This document shows, in pieces, positions 41,601-56,600 of a stretch of 64,000 nucleotides of DNA (positions are counted from its first letter, which is position 1; the number at the start of each line of letters is the position of its first letter). The stretch spans positions 4,092,001-4,156,000 of the forward strand of contig JAFFSR010000237.1 in assembly GCA_017163975.1 (NCBI GenBank), written 5' to 3'. Both the position numbers and the translations under genes were made by a program. This stretch comes from Anastatus disparis. Taxonomy: Eukaryota; Arthropoda; Insecta; Hymenoptera; Eupelmidae. The notes below the pieces were generated by a model. That model saw only the letters and a program-made list of their open reading frames with translations. It did not search any database and was not told the DNA's origin.

Positions 41601-44600
41601 TTGTGCTTATAACTAAAGCTTGTTATCAACGTTACGAGAAAGAGAGAAAGTATAAAAGCTCTGCTTGCGCTACCTTCTGGTTAAAGCTTGAAGTTTATAT
41701 GAAGCGCAGGCGTAGTGTAAAAAGTGTAAGTTTTCTGAGAAACTTGTTGTTGTTGTTTATAGATGTATTAAGAAAATTTTTTTCTTACCTATTTTTTGAA
41801 GTTGATAGTTGTAGTTGTGTTGATATATTGCAATATTGTAGAAATGGCGCGAATTATTTGAAAATTGGATTGAATGTAGGTGACATTTAATAAGTGGCTC
41901 AAAATATTAGCACTGATGTGATTACTTTTTTTTTGGTTTGTATTAAAAAAGTTTGTTTTTTGGACAATTTCTTTTTCGGGTTTTCTATATATTTTTTTCA
42001 TTATTGAAGTTACACAAGTGGCGTGTTGCGTTTTTTCTTGTTTCATTAGGGCATGTGTCAATATTGGTTATTGACACGAGTTAGTCAAGACTTATTATCG
42101 TATTATGTAAGATAAAATACACAATTTGATATCGTGTTGGATTTATTATTACGTATCAAACAATCAGTTTTCTTTATTATATGTTTAATTTTGTTATTAA
42201 TAGGTGAATCTTTTTATCCAATAATTTGTTTGATGAAATTTATTAATTTTAAATTTGTATGCATGAGTATTTTTCATTGATTTTCATCAAAACATAGTGA
42301 TTTATTAATTTTTAATAATAATTATAAATTAAAAATTAATCAATTGACTTTAAGATAAAAATTTTTGTTTATTTTTGTATTATAAAAAAAGTCCTCTATT
42401 TAAGCCTTTATTCATTGGAACATATTATAAGTTTAAAAAAAAAAACTCAAACTTACCCGTCTGCGTACTTGTGTCGAAGAAAGTACTTGAAGTTTCAACT
42501 GTCATCGAAGCAAAAGTACCATCAGTTATTTGAGCTGAACTATCTCGTCGTCCCCGATATCTTTGTACCTATAGAAAAAAGTATAAACAATTCCAATATA
42601 AGAATTAATAAAAAAATTTGTATTAAGAAAAATAAAATAAAAATAACGTAACATAAACAAATAAACACTACATAAACGTTCAATAGCTGTCGCATTGAAA
42701 TATGAGTTACATTTATGAAGCGCATTATTCGTTACATTTATTTGACGAAGCACATATTTTTCATAGATAACAATTAGAAAGCATCATAAGGAATTATTTT
42801 TAATGATATTTTATTGATCCCCGCCTATTGCTCAACAAATAGACATTTAACAATTTGACAACGATTGACAACTAAAGCTTTTATAAATTGTCAATTTTTA
42901 TGATATTTATAAAACATCATAATTCAACAATTTATTTATTTAAATAATGCGCTCAGAAGTTCAGATGATTCAAATGAAATTATTTCTAAACTTTAACTTC
43001 TGAACGCCTTAAATAATAAAACAAAATAAATGAAATAAAAAGTATCTATGAATAATAAATCAAATAAAGAAAAACAAATATAAACATTGCGATATATAAT
43101 ATCATTTTCCTGTGTTTTAGACACCAATTGGGACATATACCCTAAGTACCTGATCGTCGCTTTGTGAACTTTGTCTACGAAAGTTTCTACAACGTATCAT
43201 TTCTTCGGTTGTACTTTGTCTCCTAAAACCGCGCGCTATTAAAATTTCTTCTGTCGTTGATTGTCTTCTTATCACAGGTGCGTGTTGCGAACCAGGCGGC
43301 CGGCCACATGGACTTACATCTCTCGATGAACATGACGAGCTATCGGGAGATCTGAAAAAAAATTTTTATTTTTTTTTTAATTAAAAAATAAAAATAATTA
43401 ATGGATATAGTTAATTTAAATAACGTAATTTTTTTAAATTGTGTCGATTTCTTTTAAATATTGGATTATTTAAAAACAAACATTCATTTTTTGCTATTAC
43501 GTATATTTTCGATAAGAAAATAATAAACAAACTCATAAATTTCCGTATAATTTAATCTTTCCACTTGATAAACATTAACCAACACGTGTAAAAATCTAAA
43601 AAATTACTAAAATAATAAAAAAAAGTTGTTTGCTTTTGTACCACGTGTCAACTTTATTTGAAAAAAATAAAAAATAAGCTATGACCTAAAAAAAAATGTT
43701 TTTCCTTGTGATATAAAACATCTATTTGTCTATCCTCCCCCTTTATAAGAAATGAAAGAGAAAAAGAAAAAGAAGGAGGAGGAGGAAAAAAAGTTACTGT
43801 CTCACCTTGGTGGCCGTCCCGCCATTGATGTCGATTGTCTTCTCAGCCTCCCTTTCCTTGACCTTATAGGACTTATATCTCTTTTATCAACAGCATTTCT
43901 GTCAGGACTCAAGTGACTTCTAGAATCGCGTCGTCTTGAATATCCTGCCGAATCAGGACTTAGAGAATCTCTTCTTGCTTTACGACCTTTTTTTAAAAAA
44001 AAAAATAATTTTTTATTATAAAAGAAAAGTTTTTTTAAACTTTATTATATAAATATTTAATACTTTAAGGAAACAAACTTTAATCTCATTCAATGTTAAC
44101 AGTAAGAAGATTCCACAAAGAAAGGAAGAAAAAAATGAAGGAAGAATAGACTTTAAGTGTCCTTGTAATCAAAGCTTTCGATTCATATAGAGAAGTTTTA
44201 TTAGTGGAGAAATAAAATTTATGTGTAAATTTACCTCCGTCATCAGGATCTGGTGATAAAGTTGGTTGGCTACCACGTCGGCCAGGTGGTGGTAAAGATT
44301 CATCAATTGCTGTTGCCTGTCTTGTTAATCGCAATTTATTTGGCGATGTTTCTTTTGATTTGTAATAACACTGGAATGAGAAAAATTTTATTTTATTTGA
44401 TTAATCATAAATCATAACAGTATTTGAGCAATCATGTAACGGTATTTGAGTAATTTGAGTTAACTTTTAAATTTTGACTTTAAAAAAGAATTTGAACAAA
44501 ATTTAGAGGCAATGGTGTTGGACAATTTATTTATATTTTGTCGGTTACAAATAACAATAAAAAATTAGCGAAGTTCATATATCGTTTTTTAAATACTTTT

Positions 44601-47600
44601 TTAAAATCAATTTTAATTAAATAACGTCATTCAGATCGTTTTCCAAACACATTTTTAAAATATCCTTAAAAATTTTAAATATCATACTTTAAAAAAAATG
44701 ACCTCGTGATAAATATCGTAAGCGGTTTATATATAAGTAAATCAGTAGACTCAATTGATAATCATTGAATATTTACGGATTTAATTATTAAAGCATGAAT
44801 CAAACATTCAAGTTTAGAAAAAGCATATTAATTATTCCTTTCAATTATTCTTTTGATAATTTTGTATTACAATAACGAATTATAAATATGCATTTCATAT
44901 TAAGAAGAACTAAGTTAATATATTAGTTAAGCAAATTACAATACTTTGAAAATTATTGATTTATAAATGATGAATGTTATAATGCAAGCAAAAAATAAAC
45001 AGAATTTTTCGCGCTATAATACCAAACATTATAACCATAAATATAGCGTTTCATAATTCAAGGCATAAAGAAACAATTTTTAATTGTTGTTTATAATTAA
45101 AATAAAATCGATATTTTTCAAAGAAATTGAAACTTAAGCTTGATAGATAACAAGATATCGTATGAACGATGAATCATAATTATATATTGAATATTTTAAA
45201 AATTTTATACAAACTGTTAGTTTCTACGAAAATAAACGTTTTATGAAAACCAGTTACTTTTTTTTTTCATTTTAGATTATTAATTATTAACCTGCATATA
45301 CAAAGCTATATCTGTACGTATACGGTATACGGTAATATTAATTTTTAACTTTCATTAAAATTAATTGTATAATAAAGAAAAATCAGAAATAATTGCTTTA
45401 TGTTGCACTATAATTATCAATCTGAGGCTGTGTACATTTTCTTCTTGAATGTAAGAACTAATGATTTAAAAGAAAAAAAATGACTTATAATCTATTTATA
45501 AATGTGCTAGCTAATAATTACATTTTTTAAAACAAGTTTCGTTCTAAAAAATGTTCAGTTTTCAATGATTTTTAAAAAATTATTTATTCAAATAAAAAAT
45601 TTGCTTACTATAGCCGGTTCAGATTTTTATATAAAAATGCTGGCTTTGGTACCAAAAAATAACGAAATTTGATATGTTAAAAATTCAACGTTATAAATAG
45701 AAAAAATCACGTATTCACGAAACGGAGTTACGCTTACGTATTCTATTCCACGAAGGCTCATAGAGTGGGCACACCTATCTAATCTTGATTTTTTTTTAAA
45801 AAAGATATGTTAAAATGAAGATTTTAGATAATTTTTAGAGTACTTTAAATGTATGGCATTTTTTTATTATATTATCAAAGTAAAAACGTAATACCTGACT
45901 GTATCAGCAGTTTCATATAGTTTTATTACCCTATGTAATTATGGTAATTCAAGACTGAATTTTAATAACCAGATAGTCTTTTTTTAGCTCTGTTTGATAA
46001 TAAAAGGCCTTAAAAATAATATTGTTCGGTAACACAAATGACAAAAGTTTGGCGAAATTACCGTATACCTATTCTAATAAAAGCTTAAATAATTGTTCCA
46101 TTTAAAGTATGTCATGGATGAAAGTATAATAAGTAACGAGTAGGTAATAGTTTAACAGAACTTGAAATAGTTAGGCTGTTGAAAAATTCGATCAATAATA
46201 ATTAACATCGATTCGAAGTATTTGTTATTATAAATTAATAAATGATATTAGTAGAATAATAGAAATAATTGAGAATTAACAAAAATCATATTATTTTTGA
46301 TAAAAATAGATATAAGGGAATAACGAATAGCTGGCCTTGATATTAGAATATTTTTGAATTTAAAATGGAGTAAAACAACAAGTAGATAATATCAATTGTA
46401 GGTCAGACAGAATTTCAAATTAGACATTTTTACACACAGAACGTAATTATATTCTTTTCATGAAGAGAAATTGACAATGTTAAAATTATAGACTTTCAAA
46501 ATCTGATAATGTCAAAAAATATGTAAGATAATCTATATTTAATATTTTACGAAAAATTTGATTTGGTAAAACAAAAACATTTATTATGTTACTTTCAAAT
46601 ATTTTCCTTCACTATTGTACTTGCGCTATAAGAATAAAAACTAAAAAAGTTAATAATTGAACACAAAATTTTAACCATCACGAAGTAAAAAAAATACATT
46701 TCCACTAAATATTAAAATTATCATTGATCATATTTACCTGAGTAGTAGAGTCCCTACGTGTAACAAGCAGCGGATGTGTACCGCTGATATTAGGTGAGCC
46801 AACAGGACTAGAACCGCCTGAAGCTGTTGTGCCAGGTAATGGTAAATTATTAACCGTTGGTACTGTAGGCGATACCGATGGTGGTGTTACCGATGACATT
46901 ACAATTGTCGGTGGCTGTATTGTTGGTTCAAGCGTTAAGTGTGACGTTGATGTTGACGTTGTCGACGTTGTCTTTGTCGTCATTGTTGATGATGTCATTG
47001 CTGACGATGTGGTTGTTGTTGCTGATGATGATGTTGTCGTTGGTAGTTTTGCTTCAAAACTACTTGATCTTTCATTTTGACATTTATGGGCTTCCAGATG
47101 TTCCCTAAAGTCATAATTGTTATTTGTTATAGATCTATTTGTATGTTTTTGTGAAAAATTTTTTTTGTTAATAACTTTAGCAGTTAAAAAAAATTTTTTT
47201 AATAGGTAATAAATTTTATAAATTATTGATAATATTCAGAAAATTTTATAAACTTATTTTAAAAGTTAATAAAAGTTTGTAAAGTGTTAAAAAATTTTAA
47301 TATACTTTTACAAAAGTAATAAATAAGTTTTATTAAAACTTTAAAAACTTAAAAAAAATTTTTATCAAGATTTTACAAAAGTTCAAAATCTGTACTTTAA
47401 TAAATTTTCTGAAAAGTTTTAAAATTTTTACAAACGTTGTCAAAAGAAATTATTTTCAATGGGATGCTATTATAATTTTTTAAATTTTAATAATTAGTCA
47501 TAAATTTTTTACTATATTGCAAGAAACAAAGATTAGAATTTCTATTTTGATTATTTTTGAAATAACTGATAAAGCAGTTTTCATTTATTTTGTAACTTAA

Positions 47601-50600
47601 AAAAATAGTATATAATTATATATAATAAATCTCTATCAATAAAAATAGAAAATTTTAAAACTTAAAATTAAAATATTTTCATTGCTATCTCAATCCATCA
47701 TCATAAAAAATATGTTATATTTCCTGGATAAATATCTTTCGAGTTATCCTAAAACAAAAAAAAATAAGGAAAAATCAATAATCTCACCTAACAGCATTAC
47801 TTGCTGCACTATCGGTACTACTAGCACTAGGTCGTTGATCACTCCTATAATACTTCGTTGATGCATTATTACTTCCTTGATTAAGCTCAACCGATTGTTG
47901 TGATTGTCGTCTTTTGTGATGTCGACATTGATGTTTTCTTTCTCCAGGACTTGGTGTCTGTCCGTAAACTGATTCCCTACGTGACCGAGCACTTTCGCCT
48001 GAACCACGACGTGAGTTTCGAGATTCTCCCGAGCCTGCGGTCGGTAAAAAAGAAATTATTTAATTGAGTTTTTGTAATGTTATTTACCTTAAGATTTTTA
48101 TAAAAGCTTATTGTCTATAGAGTTAATTATACATTGGTAATACGAATTTTTCAAGTATTTCGTTGATCTTATGATTGATACAAATCGATGTATACAATAG
48201 TATGTATCTTGTAAAAGTAATATGAATTACAAGGAATTAACTTTTATTGTATTCTTACAATTTCAATGTAATGACAATTTTCTTCGGTAAATTGAAGTAA
48301 ACGGTATTATGTATAACAACTTTTTAATAAAAATTACCCACACTGTAATGACAATCTTAATTATAATCATATTTTCTATTGTTTTCATTTTAAAATAAAA
48401 TAATCAGGATAATCAATAACTTTTTTTGTATCAACAAGATGTCTTAACATTATCAACACTGTTACAATAATTTTTTATTAAAGATTTCTCTTCACGATGT
48501 AAAACCCATTAGCTAAACTAATTATACAAACTTAAATCTTTTAGAAATTTAAAATTACGTAAATAAATTTACATTGTTACCTATTCGATAGATATACAAA
48601 TAAATTCAATATAAAATAAAATATAATTTTTTCTTTAATTATTTTAGGCAAACTTATTTAAAATATTTTTAATCATATTGTATTAACATTATTTGTTATT
48701 TTTATTTAATTTGAGATATTTTTAAAGAACGTGAAACTAAATTATTTCTTTTTTTTACAAATTTTTGTAAACAACTTTTTTCATTGTCTATATAATCAAA
48801 GCTTGCTCCAATTAATAACATTCTAAAATTCTCAAAATATAAATATAACAGAACATGAAACATTTTTTTATATTTTTAATAATCATTACTATCTATTTGT
48901 AAACTTTCCTCTAAAATTCAAAGCCCATCGTATAGATTAACGATTGCATTAATTGCACAAAAAAAAGAAGAAAAAGTTAGTACTTTGCAAAGATGAATAG
49001 TTAAGAGTTAACGTGAAAAATGGTCCGTACATTGATGTACTATAGGTCATTACGGTATAGCCTATCTTAATCTCATCTTATATATCCTTACTTTTATTTC
49101 AAAAGTTATACAAAAGCGTCGATGCAAGCTTGAATTGATTTTTTCTTCTACTTTTTATTTTATTTGTCGAGTAACCGAAAGGATCGACGGTAATCTAGCC
49201 GTTATTAATAGTCACCTTTAGAGTCTGTGCGAAAAGTCATTTTTTTTTCCTCTTTAGACGATTCTTTACGGTCGGCTTTAGAATTTCGTCTCTTTTTTTT
49301 TTCTTTTTAGTTGCCGATGCATTTGATAAAGAATCTACGATGATTTGCACTTAAAGAATAGGAGCTAATTTTTTTGTTCTTCGTGTTTAAACTGATAAGT
49401 TTTTTGTTATAGTTGAAAAATTAATGATAAAAATACTTTAGTATATAAATCCTTATACATTTAAAAAAAAACTTTTCAATCATAATAACGTTGAATAAAC
49501 GTTTCGATTATGAAGCTAAATCATGTACATTCTACAACATTAATTTGAGTGGAATATTTCAAGCTTCCACTTGCTTATTGAATGATTCCATTGATTCGCT
49601 TACTCTTACTGGAGAATTTCAAAAACATTCCACGGAAATTAATATTCTTCGGATATACCTCAAGTAGTAATATTCAAATACAGTCAGACTTTTTTATTTT
49701 CAAACGATACAAAACAATTATTTCTTTATTAATTTTGTATTGAAGAATAATAATAATGATTATTATTGTTGTTATTTTTTATCATTTTAATTATTATGCT
49801 TTAATAATTTTGAATAGAAAGTATCAACGGTGAAATAAGATACGACAACTTGTTTGAGGATTAAATTTCAAGCATATTGCGTATACATATACATGCAGCT
49901 GCATTAAATTTAACGGAATATAGAATTTAAAATTAATGTTAACCAAAAGTTTATGATATTACTTTTCACGTTCTATGATAAGGTATAAAACGTACGTACC
50001 TTGTAATATGAGATGTCTCAAGGCTCTTTTTTAATATTCTATTTTAATATAAAATATAATTCCTATTCAAAGAGATACAACAGTATGTATTACGTGCATT
50101 ATTCCCTTGCTTTTTAAAAACTCTTTAATCTTCCACCATAAATCATTGCGTGAATATACGCTATTTGTTTGAAATGAATAAAAGAAAAATGATCAGAATT
50201 TAGCTAACAATTATTTGGATTTGATATTGGTCGATACGACCTTTGATATCAAATTCGGAAGCTGAGTAAGCTATCGTTTATCAAAGCAAAGTACCCAGTT
50301 CATGGACATGACCTGACAGTTGGACAATATAAAAGTATGACGAATAAAGACTTGCATTCAAAGTTTTATCTTTTAATCAAAGATAAAACTTTGAATACAA
50401 GTCTTTCTAAATCAAAGCAATTGCATGTATATTATGTATGCATTATACTGAAAATTAAACCTCTATGTGATGTATTTCTATACTATTTGATAGCAATAAA
50501 TTTGCTTTTCTTTAATTAACTTTTTATAAAAAATTCGATCAGTGATATTCACTGACACTTTACTATTAAAATGTAAAACTGAAATCAAATTTCTTCTAAC

Positions 50601-53600
50601 TTTTCCATGTAAAAAAGATAGCTTATTCACCATTTTATACGATATCATTTGTCATTTAACAAGCTCCGCCCCTCGTGTCAAATCCCAATAAACCTATATG
50701 AAAACCTATATCAATTCCTGTTAAAACTTTTGTCAATATTGAAGAGGAAAAAAAGACATTATAGTTTTTATGCAAAATTGATCTGTTATAACAAATCTGG
50801 CCTATTTCACAGAAAAGGTAATTTATTCTTTCTAAGATAATAAAAAATTGGACTTTACGTATTCATATGACGAGTGTTATTAATTCTGTAAATCACGATA
50901 ATTTATTAAGTGAATTAGAATACTATATTATACCGGACAATTTCGTTTTGTGAAACAAATGATTTTTTTTGTCTTAAAAGAATGTATAAAAACTTTAGCG
51001 TTTGTTGGTGCATTATATTTTTATAGAATTTACGTCAATGATATCGAATGAGAGATAAAATATTTAAAATCATTTTACTTAAAATGTTGATGAATATATA
51101 TTTCTGTCTTTATGTAGATTTATAAAACTCTTTTAAATTTCAAATATTTCGCAAATAGATTATTTCTGTTGTTAATTCATGAATTGAAAGATTCAGAAAT
51201 CTTTTTTTATTTTGATGCTCATACGATTAAAATAGAACCTCCCGTTTAATCATATTCGTGAAATCATGAAGGCTATTTAATGATCTATAAAGCTTGAATA
51301 TGCTCTACATGACATTAATGCATTTAACACTATGTTATGCTTTTATTACATGGTATTTTTGCTATAAAAAAGATTTTTAAATAATTGAATCTATTGAATA
51401 CCGTTTCTTACGACTATTAATAAGTAGATATCATCATCCGTTAAATTATTTTGCTTATTTATACAAATAGAACAAGTCTGATATTAATAAAGTATTTTTT
51501 TGTAATATTTAAGAATAAAATAAATCTAATTGAATTGATTATATATATTATTATTTTCCTATTATTATTTTTCTTTATAAATATGCCTTTGAACCCTATT
51601 AATAATTCTTTTTTCTCAGTTTAGTAAAAAAATAAAGGTCTGTACTTTCCCTAAGACAAATACTTTTTATCTGCATCAGTTCAATTGATTTAAAATAACT
51701 TACTTTCTACGTGGTTTATTGATATTAAAAAAGCCTGTTTCATCCCTAAGTAATATAATTTTTTTTTATATCATTGTAATTCTTATAAAAATCTACTCAA
51801 ATGATTTACGTCATACTAAATCTATATCAATGCAAAAACAAATTCTTAGCCTTGCTAATAAAGTGAAATAAAAAACTAAACTAAAAACATGAAAGGAAAA
51901 GAACAAATAATAACCTCTTCGTGGTGTCGGTGAAATAACATGTGGTGGTGGTTGTGGCTGTATAACCGAATCCTTTCTTCCCCATAATCTAGCGATGTCA
52001 TTTTTAATATCGCTAATAGTCGAATCTCTTCTAGTTTTGGTCGAAGCATTACTTCTAATACCACTGTCAACCGAACTTTCGCGTCTTTTTCTCAACGATG
52101 CTAAATGACTGGAATCAGTTGTCGATTGTTGTCTGGCCCATGGTAATGATTTAGCAATATCAGCTAATGTCTCGCGTCTACTTAATTTACCGCTACGCGT
52201 ACTTCCACCTTTTGTAGTTCCACGATCAACGAATACACTGCTACGTAATATATCTGTTAATTGGGCTAACGATGAACGACGTCGATTTTTGTTTATTGGT
52301 ACTGGCTCTTGTAATTCGTTTGGTGGTGATATCTGGGCGGCTGAGTCCCTCCGACCTGTACCTGCATAAAGTTTAAGTTTTCTTGTTAGTATTTTTTATC
52401 GATTGGACACGTATATATGATATGAGTGGTTGATTGAATAAGTTAGAAACTTTGATCAACTTTTTTTAACTATTAAATGAATATTTATTTAATAAAATGA
52501 AATGATATGTTGTGCTGTTGATATATTCTGATCAATATTTAAATTGATTATATTTTAATTATTTAATTATGATAGAAAAAAAAATGTTTTCATCTTTTTT
52601 ATGAAACAATTAATCTGAATTTCAATTATATAATAAATATTTTTTAATTTTATTTAACGTCGCTGTATTTCTGCTATCTTTACGATGCTAATTAGCGACG
52701 GAGGTCGTTTCAGTGTGTTTGTTAACAAAGTACATGTATCATATATAGTGGTACTTGTAACAAATCAGCCGTCGAGACTGGGATTCGAACTCGGGACCTC
52801 GAGATTATGAATCCATCGCTCTACCGACTGAGCCACTGACGACCTCAAATACTAAAATATTATTTTAAATAAATCAAACTATAGAACGAAATAAAGAAAC
52901 AAATAAGGATACTGTACGTATATTTACTAAATAGGGAAGCACAGAGAAATATAAGAAACTGTTCAATGCATACATATAATAAAATTATGAAAATTAAAAA
53001 AAAATTAATATAGGATAATGAAGTTAACATGAAAAAACGAATAGTGAAAAATGTAAAAATAAGTGAGTCAAGATTTTATCTGACGTTTAGAAAAAAACAA
53101 TATAATAATTAAATGTTTTTTTTTATCTCAATGAAAAATTGACTAATTTAGTTTGAATTTTGTATAACTACATAAATTTTCTGATAATGAAAAGATGAAA
53201 GTTGTTTTATACCAAGATTTCACAAATTATTTCATGAACATTCTTCTTTTAGTATTTACAAAAGAATAAAGTTATTCTTTTAATAAGAATAATTGGAAAG
53301 AAAGTTTGAAAAAATATACAATATTATATAATAATTTGACATTTAAAATGATATTTCAACGAAAAATAATATCCCGGTCAAGTGTAGTTTTCTGTATATA
53401 CTCCAATTATATACAGAAATTCTCTCATTAAAATAGTTTAAAATAGTTCTAAGTTATTCAGTTACCCAAAAATGCAAATGTATTATTAAATTTAATGCGA
53501 GATCCCCCAAAGTAATTTCCTTACTTTTTATTTTTTTAAAACGTAATGCAGCACAAGAGCCATAACCATAAAATTCCTACCGATAAATAATAAATGGCCT

Positions 53601-56600
53601 TTCATAAATAAATCTAATGAAAAATTCATGTTATTCGAGTAAGAAAAAAGAGAGAGAGGAGAAAAAACTCTCTTAATCGAGACCTTATAAATTCACAAGT
53701 GCACCCCATTAGAAATCTTTACAAACATCATTATCATACTGTTGCATAAACACGTACCGGCACTTTATTCTCACATCAAGATTAATAAATCATTCTTTAT
53801 TTTCTTCATTTTCTTTTTATTTTTTACTTTTACTTTTTCTTGTCATTAATATATATCAAGGTAGCACTTTTAATAATCTCGCTAGTTCAAGGATTAAACA
53901 ATAGTCTTTTTTCAATAAGAAAAAGCAAAGCGGTAAGATAACCAACAAGTAGTAAAACAAGGTAAAGAAAAAAATAGAAAACTTCTTAGTGGCAAGAGAG
54001 AAAAAAAGGAGAGTAAGAAGAAAGAAGGAAAGTTTTCGTTACTCTAATGGCTTGGTTTATACTGAAAAACATTGCTGACATTATATAACGTCGGTGTCTG
54101 TTATGCTGAAGATAAAAGCTAAGAAATATAAGAAAACAAACTACATTAATACAAAAGAAAAAGGAGAGCACGACGGTAGGGTAAAGAAATAAGTAAAGGG
54201 GGATAGCATAAAAATATTTCTCGCTATATATACCGTTTTTAAGTGAAAAATGACTTTAAAGGATTCATGATACCTCTTTTCTATAATAAAAAAGGGAGCA
54301 GCTTATGGACCAAGTTTAAGACAAGCCTAGAGGGCAACGGTAAAAGAGAAAGAAGATAGGGATGAAGAAGAGAAAAAAAAGAGTTAAATAGTTGACCAAA
54401 GTTTAGGATTCCATGAGTAAAGTTTAGAAAGTGTATTTTCCATTTTTAGAAGAAAAATTTATAGTGGTTTTGAGAAAAATTTTTTGATATATGATACAGA
54501 TATTCTCTTTTTATATTTAACGAAAAGTTAATTTTATAAGTTTTAAATGAAGTTTATAAACCTTAAGTTTTATATTGCTTCTTCTAAGAATCTTTATTAA
54601 ATATTGGAACGAAACTTATTGATTGTGCTTTACTTTTATTTTTAGCAATATTGCAATATTTTAATTTCATATTTATTGAAATGAAAAAAAAATTATTTCT
54701 TCATCAGTCCGTTTAAGCTATTGTACAATTTTTATTGTTAAACATTAATGAAAAATATTTTTAATCGACAAATTAACTGTGATGATAAAAAAAAAATATA
54801 ATTTGTTGTACTATTCTCTTGTATTATTAACTGACAAAATAAAATTTATTATTTAAGAACTTTCTTATTTTATTAATGAAAAAACTTTTTCAAATAATTA
54901 ACTTTTTAATCTTTAAGAAAAGAAAAAAACAAGAAAGAAAATGATATAATAAAATTTACCAAGCCGCTGCTTTAAAGTGGACTCCTCGACTTGTTCTCGA
55001 ACGAGGTCGTCCCAGCCATTGCCACCCTGCCATACTAAGCCCACTTGATGGCTCAAGATCGGCAGGTTGCAGACAAAACAAATTGCCGTCATGGTCCTGT
55101 AAAATTATTAAATAAATTTCTTTTAATTATCGCCTTTATTTTCATATATATCGTTGAAAATTAATTATGTAAACTTTGTTTTATTTTTCTTTAGTAATTT
55201 TCATGTAACGCACTTAATTCTATTTTAAAACTCCATTAGAAAATAGATTTTTCGATGAGAAGAAGGTGCACGCGTTTATTATTCTGAATAAGTTTAAATT
55301 TTGGTGATTAAAATCAAGCCATGCCAATTGTACGCTTGAATATAGAGTTTCATTTGGTTTTCGTGCTTTTTCATGCTTTCTTTTAATTGTTTTTATTCTT
55401 CTTTTCTTAGTCTTTATTTTTCAACACACAATTCATACTTTGAAAACAAGTTGAAATAAAAATAACTAATTTAAAATATTTTAATACTTACAAGTCGATT
55501 GTGTGTATTGTGTTCAAAAGCATAAAAAAAATTTTATTGTTTTATTGTACTTTAAGAAATGAAAAGTATTGTTATATAAAAGAATTAGATGAATGAAAGG
55601 ATCTTGAGAAAGTTTAATTGTTTTTGCGAAGAAGTTTAACGATTAAATGTTGCTTTGGAAAATTATTGCTATAATAATAACAATAATTGTTTAGTGTTTA
55701 ACTATAGTATTTTCAAACTATAATAAAATACTAAACTATTTTCAACAACTAAACTTATCTCAATTATTTTCAAGAATTTAATTAATAGAATGAATCAACG
55801 ATACAATTAGTAATGAATTAGTAAAAATTTATTAAGAATAAATTTATGAAAGTAAAAAATGTATAAATTAATAAACAAAAATAAAATACATGATATTTTA
55901 ATCAATAGAATGAGTTTTATTTTATTTTTTATTCAACGAATAAACAATAAAGTTAATTGTAAGAACAAAAGAAATTTTTTAATAAATTTAATAGTATTTG
56001 ATTCAGATTTTAAAAAATAGTACAAATCATAAAAACAAATACCAAATAATTCAATATCACAAATAAAAGTTTAAAATGATTATTCAAAAAACAAATAATA
56101 GGAAAAAAATACCTTTCAAAGCAATATTGAAATATAAATATTAAAAAAAAGAGGTAGAGAAAAAAAAAGAAGCAATCAAAAGCACGAAAATCGTGAAAGC
56201 ATTATTTACAAACTACACTGCTGTGAAAAAGCAATAAGAGCTTAGTAGTAGTAGTAGTAGTAGTAAAATTAAATTCAATAGTGTCATTTATCAGGATGAT
56301 TATATCATCCGTATTATTTCGACTTATAAATAAATGACAATAATTGTACAATACGTTATTTAATTATAATCTACAATAATCTATGACAATAAAGTAACAA
56401 CAAAGTAAATGACAGTGGCAATAATAGCAGCATACAAAATCTAACTATAATTATACGCACAACACACAGAACTACTAAGGAGGTACAATGAAAATTTTTC
56501 AACATAGATAAATAACAATAATAAATGATAATAATGATAACAATCAGCTGTGCCATGACAGACGATATATCTACGTGTAAATATCTACACAGGCATTCGA

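Larger units (their letters stand above)
26742..42456. other. 15.7-kb rad intron before the LIM exon
   Basis: The largest intron. Contents noted: AT microsatellites (30006-30042, 34951-34990, 38618-38645), the GC-rich hairpin array 30744-32084, a short hairpin 34667-34709, a G4 motif 37795-37827, polypyrimidine tracts (36390-36480, 40255-40310) and two GC-raised patches (35040-35170, 40200-40560) that could be internal promoters. I found no coding exon of another gene on either strand. Confidence 0.75.
52362..54959. other. rad intron with SINE
   Basis: 2.6-kb intron after the N-terminal exon. Besides the SINE it holds a perfect 12-bp hairpin (53389-53419) and purine-rich stretches (53640-53670, 53980-54030, 54340-54390). 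Confidence 0.75.

Noticed and set aside
41648..41660. TATAAAAG box on the + strand
   Set aside because: No gene follows on that strand and TATA-like words are common at this base composition.
46829..47108. Val/Asp- and Leu/Met-rich open frames on the + strand
   Set aside because: They are the antisense shadow of the Thr/Ser-repeat rad exon.
52770..52846. tRNA-Met-like gene (CAT-type anticodon loop)
   Set aside because: Only four base pairs of the acceptor stem remain, the T stem is mismatched, and the sequence is followed by the same tail as the other SINE copies.
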